Below, in pieces: positions 28,027-35,970 of a stretch of DNA of 64,000 bases. Source of the DNA: Pontiellaceae bacterium B12219 (GTDB lineage Bacteria; Verrucomicrobiota; Kiritimatiellia; Kiritimatiellales; Pontiellaceae). The stretch spans positions 1 through 64,000 of the forward strand of contig JARNMJ010000010.1 in assembly GCA_029432795.1 (NCBI GenBank), written 5' to 3'. Below the pieces are notes generated by a model. The model saw only the letters and a list, made by a program, of their open reading frames with translations, ran no database searches and was not told the origin of the DNA. Position numbers and translations under genes: made by a program. Each line of letters begins with the position of its first letter. The first letter of the stretch is position 1.

Positions 28027-29427
28027 CTACCACTTAATCACACTCATGCGATCACTTGTGGCATAACGCATGGCGGAGGCTGGCACCCATCGAACTGCAA
28101 AGCGGGGGCCCCAGCTGTCGGAAATGGCAAATTCGCTCGTTTGTCGGTTATAGCCGATGATCAGGCAGATGTGTCCGTTTTCCTGAGTGTCTTCGGCTTG
28201 TCCGGCATTGTTCTTTTTCAGTTTCAGTTCTTTCCCGTTTCGCTGAGCGGTATTTTTCATGACTTCTGCCTGAAAAGCGGGGGTGCTTAGGAAGGTCCAC
28301 ATGATCGGCAGGCCCTGATCAATGTATTCGGCAATGGAGTTCGGTTCGGGCATGCTTCCAATATATTCGCTTTTGCGGCCATGGGCTGAGAGCAGGTCGC
28401 CGGTGGCATCGCTCATGCCGTAAAGGGTTGTGCCGCCGCCAACACCGGTGCCGGCGGCAAGAGCGAGAAGGTACATATCGGCCGGAATTCCGATGTAGCG
28501 AAGATATCGTTCGTACGTTGCGGGCAGGCAATAGCCTTTCGGGCCCTGATTAATCATCGGGATATTGCCGATCAGCACGTCGCCGTTCGCTGCGCGTTCA
28601 ACGCAGGAGGCCATGCGTTCTTTCAGCTCATTTTCCTTGAGTTTTTCCATGCGTCCGGCGCGTTCCGCGCGCTCGATCGGCATGATGCGCAGGGCGGCAT
28701 ATTTTCCTTCCTGCATCGTTAGCATAATCGCGTGGGTATTCCAGTCCCACCGCCACACTTTTTCGCGGAGATTTCCCTTCCCGAGGGTATCGCGGCGCGG
28801 CTCTCCCAGAACAGGTTTGAGCACATCATGCACCCGCATGCCGCTGGCCTCGATTTTTTCGGCCATTTCTTCAAGCAGATCCGGATTGATTTCTCTTCGG
28901 GATCCATTTTGTTCCGGGGGCAGTTTGATGTCTCCCTGATTGAGAAAGACAAACGAGAGGGATTCAACATGTTCTTTGCCGCCATAGAGTACGGTGGTGT
29001 AAACCGGTTCGGTGAGCACACTGGCTTCTCCGAGAGGATAGCTTCGGTGGTTTTCCATGAAGTCGGTCTTCGACTCCAGTTTCAGCTGCATTCGCTGGGC
29101 GGCTTCCTCTGTTGGATCATCCCAAAGCAGCGGATCTTTCCACAGCTCGATGCCGAACAGCGCATTCATTTCCTGCCAGGTAACCGGATGCGGGGTGAAG
29201 GGCAGGGCAAGCAGACGCTCCAGTTCTGCAATATCCGCTGCAATAAATGCGCTGAATGGAACGGTGACCACTTTTCCCCGGTAGGTCTTGAGCACGACCG
29301 TCCGGTCCGGATTGACCCGGATAACACGGGCTTCAACCTCTTTCCCATCGGTGCTGGTCCAGATTGCTGCCCGGGTCAAGAGGGGCGAGAGGATCAGGAA
29401 TAAGGAGATTGTGAATATGAATTTCAT
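28027..29427 (-). CDS. Secreted SHD1-domain protein with C39-like cysteine peptidase fold
   Basis: 466 residues with a signal peptide (1-20, ending LLTRAA). Residues about 22-72 resemble an SHD1 domain, a small beta barrel common in Planctomycetes and Verrucomicrobia (WTSTDGKEVEARVIRVNPDRTVVLKT). A middle region of unknown fold follows. The C-terminal part (about 290-466) is papain/C39-like: GPKGYCLPATYERYLRYIG places a Cys after an oxyanion-type Gln (MINQGPKGYC), GHICLIIGYN supplies His and ISDSWG the Asp/Asn. Likely an exported peptidase or peptidase-like binder with unknown substrate. It lies upstream of eno on the same strand with 193 bp between. Confidence 0.72.
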   Translation of the reverse strand: MKFIFTISLFLILSPLLTRAAIWTSTDGKEVEARVIRVNPDRTVVLKTYRGKVVTVPFSAFIAADIAELERLLALPFTPHPVTWQEMNALFGIELWKDPLLWDDPTEEAAQRMQLKLESKTDFMENHRSYPLGEASVLTEPVYTTVLYGGKEHVESLSFVFLNQGDIKLPPEQNGSRREINPDLLEEMAEKIEASGMRVHDVLKPVLGEPRRDTLGKGNLREKVWRWDWNTHAIMLTMQEGKYAALRIMPIERAERAGRMEKLKENELKERMASCVERAANGDVLIGNIPMINQGPKGYCLPATYERYLRYIGIPADMYLLALAAGTGVGGGTTLYGMSDATGDLLSAHGRKSEYIGSMPEPNSIAEYIDQGLPIMWTFLSTPAFQAEVMKNTAQRNGKELKLKKNNAGQAEDTQENGHICLIIGYNRQTSEFAISDSWGPRFAVRWVPASAMRYATSDRMSVIKW

Positions 29428-29634
29428 TTTATGAAACTAACAGAATCCAAACGGCTTTTCAGAATAAATAATTGAGCGCAGCGACTGGTATGGTCAGAAT
29501 GGGTTGATTCAGAACAAAAAGCAGCTAGACTGCCTGCCTATGTTTAGATTGGGTCTAAAATCGATAAGGTCCGAAGGGATCCTGCACGGAGTACCCGAAG
29601 ACGTTCCTGCTATAGTCCGAATGGAGTTTTTATA

Positions 29635-31200
29635 ATGCCGAAGAAAAAATGGACCTCCCGCAGAATTGCACGGGATATCGTCATCTTGCTGGTTGTGCTG
29701 TCCACTGCGGTCATTGCTCCCGTGGCGTATCTGGCATCGCAGGTGCGTCAGGATATATCCGAGGAATTTATCCAGAATGCCACGAGTCAGGCGGTCAGTC
29801 AGTTTCTCACCATGAGCGGTTCCATGGAGGCCACACTGGGGCTGGTACGGGACTGGGGTTCCTCGGAAGCCCTTTCAACTGCAAAAACCGATGCGCTTAC
29901 CCGTCTGCTCTTTCCAATCTTCGGAAGAGAGAAGCTGCTCGACGGTATTTCGATTGCTGATATTGATGGTAACAGTTTTCGGATCTACCATGCCGACGAG
30001 GGCTACCGTTCGAACCGGATCAGCGATTCGGGAACGCGGCGGATTTCAGAAATAACCGACTGGAACGAAGAGTTTCAGCCCTCGGCACAGATTTCCACCA
30101 ATACGTTGTACGATCCGCGCAACCGCCCCTGGTTTGCTCCGGCTCTGGCCACCGATGAAATTTTCTGGACTGAGCCGTATACCTTCTTAACCACCGGCGA
30201 TGTCGGGATTACCGCATCCATGTCCTATTTGCGTAAGAAAGACAATAAGCAGGTTGTGATTGCTTTTGATGTCCTCGTCGATGACCTGTTTGAGCAAATG
30301 CAGCGTCTCGCTCCCAGCGATAACAGTCTGATTTATATTTTCCGCAGAGACGCCAGCCTCTACGTACCAAAGTCCGAAAGTTTGCAGGCCGCCTTTGTTC
30401 CCATCGGCGATGCTGGAAGCGATCTGGTTCGCAAGGTGCATTCCAGTTGGTTTGGGGATCAGGAGATCATCGATCGGGTCATCTCGGTGGTGCATGAGGG
30501 GCAGCTTTGGTGGTGCGGCTTCCGGCCGCTGGATCCTGACCGAAAAACAACCTGGATTGCCGTTATGGTGCCGGAACGCGATATTCTCGGCCATGCCGGG
30601 CAGCGTTCAAAACGCCTTTGGTTCATCGGTCTGGCCTCCGTTCTCGTTGCCACCGGCCTGGCGGTTTGGATGGTACGCCGCTATGGCCGCCCCAATGATG
30701 CCTCCGGCGCATTTGACCGGGAGCATCCGGAAGAAAGTATCCGGGCCATCATTGCCTCTGGTGAAAGTCGCTACGTCGAATTCAAGTCCACCATGCGGAT
30801 GAATCTGCACACTGAAAAGCCGGGGAAGGAAATCGAAATGGCCTGGATGAAAGGCGTCGCCGCTTTTCTTAATACCGATGGCGGAATTCTTCTGCTCGGC
30901 GTCACCGACGATGGCGAGATTACCGGCCTCGAACGCGATGTTTTTGAAAACGACGACAAATGCCGCCTGCATTTCAAGAATCTCATTGCAAAGCACATCG
31001 GAGCCGACCTCTCCAAATATATCCGTTTCATCATGGTTCCAATGGCTGGAAAAACCGTGGGTGTGGTTCGGTGCGACCGGGCATCCGAACCCGTCTTCGT
31101 GAAAGACGGAAACAAAGAACACTTCTACATTCGCAACGGTCCGTCTTCCGACGAGCTGCCCGTCAGCCAGGCCCTCAACTACATAAAACACCGCGAATAA
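29635..31200 (+). CDS. Transmembrane sensor with dCache-like domain and cytoplasmic Schlafen AlbA_2 domain
   Basis: 521 residues. TM1 at about 14-36, a periplasmic region of about 285 residues with dCache features (SIADIDGNSFRIYHADEGYRSNRI, YDPRNRPWFAPALATDEIFWTEPYTFLTTGDVGITASM, WIAVMVPERDIL), then TM2 at about 327-347 and a linker. A Schlafen AlbA_2 domain spans about 378-495: ESRYVEFKSTMR (E and K of the conserved pair), KGVAAFLNTDGGILLLGVTDDGEITGLE, and FYIRNGPSSDEL. This is the layout of a chemoreceptor or histidine kinase, but the output domain is a nucleic-acid-binding or nuclease-like module. The ATG at 29635 has a GGAG-containing leader. Function is unknown; a signal-responsive nucleic-acid protein is inferred. 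Confidence 0.82.
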   Translation: MPKKKWTSRRIARDIVILLVVLSTAVIAPVAYLASQVRQDISEEFIQNATSQAVSQFLTMSGSMEATLGLVRDWGSSEALSTAKTDALTRLLFPIFGREKLLDGISIADIDGNSFRIYHADEGYRSNRISDSGTRRISEITDWNEEFQPSAQISTNTLYDPRNRPWFAPALATDEIFWTEPYTFLTTGDVGITASMSYLRKKDNKQVVIAFDVLVDDLFEQMQRLAPSDNSLIYIFRRDASLYVPKSESLQAAFVPIGDAGSDLVRKVHSSWFGDQEIIDRVISVVHEGQLWWCGFRPLDPDRKTTWIAVMVPERDILGHAGQRSKRLWFIGLASVLVATGLAVWMVRRYGRPNDASGAFDREHPEESIRAIIASGESRYVEFKSTMRMNLHTEKPGKEIEMAWMKGVAAFLNTDGGILLLGVTDDGEITGLERDVFENDDKCRLHFKNLIAKHIGADLSKYIRFIMVPMAGKTVGVVRCDRASEPVFVKDGNKEHFYIRNGPSSDELPVSQALNYIKHRE

Positions 31201-31212
31201 CCGCCCCGTGGC

Positions 31213-31252
31213 GATAACAGATAAGTTCACGATCGTGAACTTATCTGTTATC
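31213..31252. repeat. Perfect 40-bp palindrome
   Basis: GATAACAGATAAGTTCAC (31213-31230), centre GATC, then the exact inverted complement to 31252, so every base pairs across the axis. It sits 13 nt after the stop of the Schlafen/dCache gene and ends 11 nt before the tatD start codon. No T-tract follows. In RNA it is an 18-bp stem; in DNA it is a cruciform or dimeric protein site. Confidence 0.92.
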
Positions 31253-31263
31253 TGAGATTTAAT

Positions 31264-32031
31264 ATGAATTTATTCGATGCCCATAATCACATTCAGGACG
31301 AACGGCTTTTTCCAGACCTTGGAAAGGTGATGCAGCGCGCTGTGCATGCCGGCGTGGTGAAGATGGGCGTGAAAGGCTGCTCCGAAACGGACTGGCGGAA
31401 GGTAATTCAGATTGCGGAGACGTACGAAGGCATTTATCCGTCGTTCGGCCTGCACCCCTGGTTTATTTCCGACCGCTCTCCCGAATGGTTCCAGACTTTG
31501 GAAAACCTTTTAGCCCAGTTTCCCAATGCGGGCGTTGGTGAAATCGGAATTGACCATGTCATTGACGACCGCGACGACGCCGATCAGGAGAAGGTCTTTT
31601 TCCAGCAGTTGGAACTCGCCCGGAAATTGGAGCGTCCGGTATCCATTCATTGCCGCCGCGCCTGGGGACGGTTGATCGAATTGCTCGATCAGTTCGGAAA
31701 ATTACCGTGCGGTATGCTGATTCACTGTTTCGGTGGATCGGCCGAAATTGCAACGGAGCTTGTGAAACGCGGGGGCTATATTTCTTTTTCCGGCTCTATC
31801 ACCCGCCCGAATGCGCGAAAAGCCGGCCCGGCCGTTCGCGTCGTACCCGATGAGCGAATCCTCATCGAAACCGATGCCCCTGATATTCTTCCCACAACCG
31901 CCGCAGGCCCTCTGAATGAGCCCGCGAATGTGAAGCTGGTGCTGGAAAAGGCCGCTGAATTTCGCGGCATTTCGGAAGAGGCATTGGCGGAATTGACCTT
32001 CACGAATGCGGAACGGTTCTTTGGCTTTTAA
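31264..32031 (+). CDS. TatD family metal-dependent hydrolase
   Basis: 255 residues, normal length. TIM-barrel amidohydrolase-like nuclease family. The metal-binding residues are in place: FDAHNHIQD (two His), GVGEIGID (Glu), PVSIHCRRAWG (His), MLIHCFGGS (His), and IETDAPDI (Asp). TatD/YcfH enzymes act as 3'-5' exonucleases on DNA/RNA or as D-aminoacyl-tRNA deacylases. It follows the perfect palindrome and may be co-transcribed with the gene upstream. Confidence 0.92.
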   Translation: MNLFDAHNHIQDERLFPDLGKVMQRAVHAGVVKMGVKGCSETDWRKVIQIAETYEGIYPSFGLHPWFISDRSPEWFQTLENLLAQFPNAGVGEIGIDHVIDDRDDADQEKVFFQQLELARKLERPVSIHCRRAWGRLIELLDQFGKLPCGMLIHCFGGSAEIATELVKRGGYISFSGSITRPNARKAGPAVRVVPDERILIETDAPDILPTTAAGPLNEPANVKLVLEKAAEFRGISEEALAELTFTNAERFFGF

Positions 32032-32109
32032 AAACTGAAGCGGCTGGTTGAGATAAGAGGTATTTTCTTGGTGCTGAACAGTTTGCGAAGGAATTCGGAG
32101 TGGAGGTAA

Positions 32110-33462
32110 CTAAACGGTCTGGGAGTAGCGGCCTTTGCGGTTTTCATTCTGGAGATAGGCATCGAACCGCATGGCGATGATGCGGATGAAGAGACGACCG
32201 AGCGGAGTGACGCGCAGGCCCTTTTCTTCGCGTTGCAGCAGGCCGTCGGCTTCGAGATCGTCGAGCGAGGCGATGTCGGTTTTAAAATAGTCGGTGAAGT
32301 CAACACCGAGTTCCGCCGAGAGTTCGGCATAGTCGATATAGAGATTACACATGATATGCATAATGGCGGCATAGCGGATTTCGTCGTCATCGGTCATGGC
32401 GTAGCCTCGGACGAGCGGGAGCTTTCCGGCATCGAGAGCGGCATAGTAAGGTCCGATATCTTTTTCGTTCTGGAAATAGCATCCGCCGGCATGGGAAATG
32501 GAGGACATGCCGAAACCGTGCAGATCAATTCCTTTGAGCGTGCTGTAGCCCTGGAAGTTACGCTGAAGCGTGCCGTCATGGAGAGCAACGGCCATGGCAT
32601 CGTCCGGCTTTGCAAAGTGGTCCATGCCGATATAGACGTAGCCCGCGCCTGTCAGTTTTTCGATGGCGAGCTGGAGCAGCTGCAATTTGGTTTCGGTGTC
32701 GGGCAGTTTCGGCTCGAGCGCTTTCTGGAACGGTTTGATCCAGGGAATATGGGCATAGCTGTAGACGGCTAAGCGGTCGGGCGAAAGCGTGAGCACATCG
32801 TCGATCGTCTGGTTGAATGACTCCAATGTTTGGGAGGGCAATCCATAGATCAGGTCGAAGTTGATGGATTTCATATCGCATTCGCGCAACCACTGCGTGG
32901 CCTGCGCGACGACTTCCAACGGCTGGATGCGGGCAATGGTTTTCTGCACCTCGGGGTTGGTGTCCTGTACGCCGAGCGACGCGCGGTTGAATCCGGCACG
33001 TTGAAGGGCCTGTACTTTCTCGAGTGTCAGGTCGCGCGGGTCGATTTCTGCGCCGGCTTCGACGGTGGCGGAAACGGTGAAATTGGAATGGATGAGCTCG
33101 CCCAATTGATCGAGCTCTTTTTCGGTCAGAAAGGTGGGTGTCCCGCCGCCGAGTTGAATCTGAATGACTTCAGAACCGGAAGCCATCTTCGCCTTGCGCA
33201 GTTCAATTTCTTTCTGCAGATATTGCAGATAGACCCCGCTGCGGTCCTGCTGCCCGGTGACAATATTGGTGCAACCGCAATAGAGGCATTGCCGTTTGCA
33301 GAAGGGCAGGTGGAAATAGAGCGATAGTGGGGAAACTGGAAATCTGAAATCTGAAATCTGAAACTCTTCCGTAAAATGCGTCGCCGGGGGATAGGACGTG
33401 TAGCGCGGGCCCGGCTGGTTGTATTTCCGAAGCTGATCGAGACTGACGTTTATTTTGTTCAT
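32110..33462 (-). CDS. hemN: Oxygen-independent coproporphyrinogen III oxidase
   Basis: 450 residues, full-length HemN. A radical SAM enzyme that oxidatively decarboxylates coproporphyrinogen III in haem synthesis without oxygen. The cluster motif CKRQCLYCGC supplies Cys55, 59, 62 plus the extra Cys64 seen in true HemN. Others: QLGGGTPTFLTEKEL, EIDPRDLT, FNRASLGVQDTNPEVQ, NFDLIYGLPSQTLESF, and the C-terminal HemN domain with YIGMDHFAKPDDAM. The segment EFQISDFRFPVS (about 33-44) is partly encoded by a 3 x 7-bp tandem repeat. The start overlaps the hemE stop (ATGA). Confidence 0.95.
   Translation of the reverse strand: MNKINVSLDQLRKYNQPGPRYTSYPPATHFTEEFQISDFRFPVSPLSLYFHLPFCKRQCLYCGCTNIVTGQQDRSGVYLQYLQKEIELRKAKMASGSEVIQIQLGGGTPTFLTEKELDQLGELIHSNFTVSATVEAGAEIDPRDLTLEKVQALQRAGFNRASLGVQDTNPEVQKTIARIQPLEVVAQATQWLRECDMKSINFDLIYGLPSQTLESFNQTIDDVLTLSPDRLAVYSYAHIPWIKPFQKALEPKLPDTETKLQLLQLAIEKLTGAGYVYIGMDHFAKPDDAMAVALHDGTLQRNFQGYSTLKGIDLHGFGMSSISHAGGCYFQNEKDIGPYYAALDAGKLPLVRGYAMTDDDEIRYAAIMHIMCNLYIDYAELSAELGVDFTDYFKTDIASLDDLEADGLLQREEKGLRVTPLGRLFIRIIAMRFDAYLQNENRKGRYSQTV
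33341..33361. repeat. In-frame 3 x 7-bp tandem repeat in hemN
   Basis: Three exact copies of AATCTGA (plus strand) in the hemN coding sequence, adding seven in-frame codons that read as FQISDFR. The same words (TCTGAAATCTG) occur in the inverted repeat near 2730. Confidence 0.88.
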
Positions 33463-34502
33463 TTAAATTTCTGTACCGTTGCTGTGATGGCCTGAATGGT
33501 CTCCAGGTTTGCTTCGGGCGGAACGCCGTGGCCGAGATTGAAAATGAAGCCATCGCGCCCGCGCATGCTTTCACAAATGCGGACGGCTTCTGCCGCTGCC
33601 GCTTCCGGGGTTGCAATGAGCAGGGCGGGGTCGAGGTTGCCCTGAACGGCAACGTCGGCCGGAATGGTGTCGGCGGTTTCTCGCAGATCGATGCTCCAGT
33701 CAATGCCGAGCACATTCCCGCCGGTCTGAACGACCTTGCGCCAGTTATGGTGGACGTTACGCGCAAATACAATGGTTGGAACCTTGCCGCCGATGGCGTC
33801 GACAATCTGCTGCATCCAGATGCCGGAATATCTCCAGAATAAATTGGGGGCGAGGGTGCCGCCCTGACTGTCAAAAATCTGAATGACATCCGCGCCGGCT
33901 TCAATCTGAGCTTTAATGTAAACAATGGTGGCTTTTGTGATTTTTTCGAGCAGACTGAAGAAGAGTTTGGGCTCGTTGTAGAGCATGGCGCGGGAGCGCA
34001 GGTTTTCGCGGGAGCTGCCGCCTTCAACCATGAAAGAGGCGAGCGTCCAGGGGGAGCCGGCAAAGCCGATGATGGCGTGTTTGTTGCCCAATTCGTTCCG
34101 GGTCAGTTTAATCGCTTCGGGAGTGTAACCAATGTGGTCAAGCACACGGGAGGGATCCAGCCTGTCGATATCCGCTTTGGAGTTGAGTGCGAAATCAACC
34201 TTCACACCGCCCTGATCGAGCAGTTCATATTTTGCACCCATGGCTTCGGAAATCACGAGAATATCGGAAAAGACGACGGCGGCATCGTAGCCGAACCGGC
34301 GGATGGGCTGAAGTGTGACTTCTGCCGCGAGTTCCGGATTCTGGACAAGCTCGGTGAACTTGTAACCTTCCTTGAGTTTCATATATTCGGGCAGCGAACG
34401 GCCGGCCTGGCGCATCATCCAGATGGGCGGTCGATCGGTTGAGTCGCATTTACAGGCGCGCAAAAAGCGCTCACGGCAGGTCATTGTATTTTCTTCGCTC
34501 AT
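33459..34502 (-). CDS. hemE: Uroporphyrinogen decarboxylase
   Basis: 347 residues, full length. It removes four carboxylates from uroporphyrinogen III to give coproporphyrinogen III, the substrate of the next gene's product. Signatures: PPIWMMRQAGRSLPEY near residue 20, GFAGSPWTLASFMVEGG, and FNLGHGVPPEANLETI at the C-terminus; the catalytic Asp is in FSDILVISEAMG. It is translationally coupled with hemN, giving an anaerobic haem segment. Confidence 0.97.
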   Translation of the reverse strand: MSEENTMTCRERFLRACKCDSTDRPPIWMMRQAGRSLPEYMKLKEGYKFTELVQNPELAAEVTLQPIRRFGYDAAVVFSDILVISEAMGAKYELLDQGGVKVDFALNSKADIDRLDPSRVLDHIGYTPEAIKLTRNELGNKHAIIGFAGSPWTLASFMVEGGSSRENLRSRAMLYNEPKLFFSLLEKITKATIVYIKAQIEAGADVIQIFDSQGGTLAPNLFWRYSGIWMQQIVDAIGGKVPTIVFARNVHHNWRKVVQTGGNVLGIDWSIDLRETADTIPADVAVQGNLDPALLIATPEAAAAEAVRICESMRGRDGFIFNLGHGVPPEANLETIQAITATVQKFK

Positions 34503-34571
34503 AGGTGGTGCTTTATGCCATAGGCGGGAAAGGTGATCAAATCATTAGCCCATTAATGGGAGGGCACAAAA

Positions 34572-34586
34572 TTCCAATGATTGGAA
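34572..34586. repeat. TTCCAA-N3-TTGGAA palindrome, copy 4
   Basis: TTCCAATGATTGGAA, intergenic between the Rid-like gene and hemE. Confidence 0.85.
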
Positions 34587-34622
34587 GAATCCAGGCATTG
34601 GCACTCCGGGAAGGAAGGAGAG

Positions 34623-35738
34623 CTAGTTGACCTTTACCGCGTCGAGTTCAATTTCGAACAGGAGGTCGTGTCGGCAGACATCGGCATGTGAAATGGCCAC
34701 AGGGAGATTGGGAATGCCGTGTCTGTCGCAATATTCACTGAGCAGGTGCGCTTCGCTGTCGTCTTTAAAATAGGCAATGGCACGGGCGGTATCGCTCCAG
34801 TCCATGTCGCGCGATTTCAGGATTTCGTGCACCACTTCCATGGTGAGTTCAATCTGCTTTTCAGTATTGCCGAGGTGTACCGTTGCACCGCCGGGTTCGA
34901 TGCTGGCGGTGCCGGAAATGGTGAGCAAACGTGAGCCCGGCTGATCGATTTCAACTGCACGGGCAAAGGAACTTTTATAGTCGAGCGCAGGGCATTGCAG
35001 CGGTGATGGAACGGCAAATACTTTTACGCCGTCGTGTTTCGGTTTAACGGCGAGCAAGGCGCAGACCATTTCCTCGCCGGCTGCCGATCCGGCGCCGATG
35101 CCGGTGCTGGCGGGGACCATTTTTTCGAACGTGCCGCGTTCGCGGAAGAACTTTGTGCGGACAGCATTAAATTCGTCGTACCAATCGAGCAGATTATTCA
35201 GATAGAGCCAGGTGCGGGCAATGTCGGTGAATTCCATATCGGCCTGTTTCAGGAGGGCTTCCATTTTTTCAAAAACGGCCTGGGCCTGTTCTTCGCGGTC
35301 GAGGGTCAGGTCGTCGGCCCGAATGTCGCCGAGCAGGCAGTAACGGGCGTCGTCGGTGTCGTACCAGTTGCCGACTTTGCGGTCGCCATCCATCACCGGG
35401 TGAAGCTCTGCGCCGGATAGGGCAATAAACTGGGTGCCGGTGACGGTGGTTCCGGAGCAGGCATCGCCGTGCAGCAGGGTTAGCGGCCAATCAAGCTGTT
35501 TGATGGCGGATACGGCTTTAGGATAAAACTGGCGACCGCCGAACACATATTGAAATGCGATTTTGGCATTACGGGCCGCCATTTCTGCCGAGACCTGATC
35601 AAACACGTCGTGCATATTTTCTTCGGAAGCCTGAGCGGTGGTGAAATAGGCTTTCACCCCGTCGTGCGGAAACTCCACAATCTGGAGACTGTTTTTTGTG
35701 TTCATATCTTTTGTGTCCATGTCCAAAATCCCGTTCAT
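34623..35738 (-). CDS. Rid-family (YjgF-like) two-domain protein
   Basis: 371 residues; the start is uncertain since four Met codons fall within the first 12 residues (MNGILDMDTKDMNTK). The C-terminal half has Rid-domain features (ILKSRDMDWSDTARAIAYFKDD, LPVAISHADVCRHDLLFEIELDAV). The N-terminal half is of the chorismatase/FkbO-like Rid-fold type (GTQFIALSGAEL, TDIARTWLYLNNLLDWYDEFNAVRTKFF, PASTGIGAGSAAGEEMVCALLAV). Related proteins are either enamine/imine deaminases or pteridine/chorismate-type enzymes. No biosynthetic genes flank it, so the substrate is unknown. Confidence 0.72.
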   Translation of the reverse strand: MNGILDMDTKDMNTKNSLQIVEFPHDGVKAYFTTAQASEENMHDVFDQVSAEMAARNAKIAFQYVFGGRQFYPKAVSAIKQLDWPLTLLHGDACSGTTVTGTQFIALSGAELHPVMDGDRKVGNWYDTDDARYCLLGDIRADDLTLDREEQAQAVFEKMEALLKQADMEFTDIARTWLYLNNLLDWYDEFNAVRTKFFRERGTFEKMVPASTGIGAGSAAGEEMVCALLAVKPKHDGVKVFAVPSPLQCPALDYKSSFARAVEIDQPGSRLLTISGTASIEPGGATVHLGNTEKQIELTMEVVHEILKSRDMDWSDTARAIAYFKDDSEAHLLSEYCDRHGIPNLPVAISHADVCRHDLLFEIELDAVKVN

Positions 35739-35920
35739 CGTCTTACCCCAATTCTGATAGCGCAGTTAGTATAGCTGAAGCAAACCTGTTTCCCTTGATG
35801 TGGATCAATTTCTGGCTATTTCGTTTTCACCACAATGATAGAACGAATGGAGAAGCGGGAGGTGGACATGCGAAGCCATTTATAGAGCAGGATTGCGGGG
35901 TGCTCCTGTTTACTGGTTTC

Positions 35921-35954
35921 AAAAAAAAGAACCGCCGGGAGAGGCGGTTCTTTT
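35921..35954 (-). terminator. Intrinsic terminator of PPi-PEPCK gene
   Basis: Minus-strand stem AAGAACCGCC/GGCGGTTCTT (35927-35952) with a 6-nt loop and a T-rich tail. It is located 17 nt past the stop at 35971. Confidence 0.93.
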
Positions 35955-35970
35955 ATGACGCGATGCGGAC

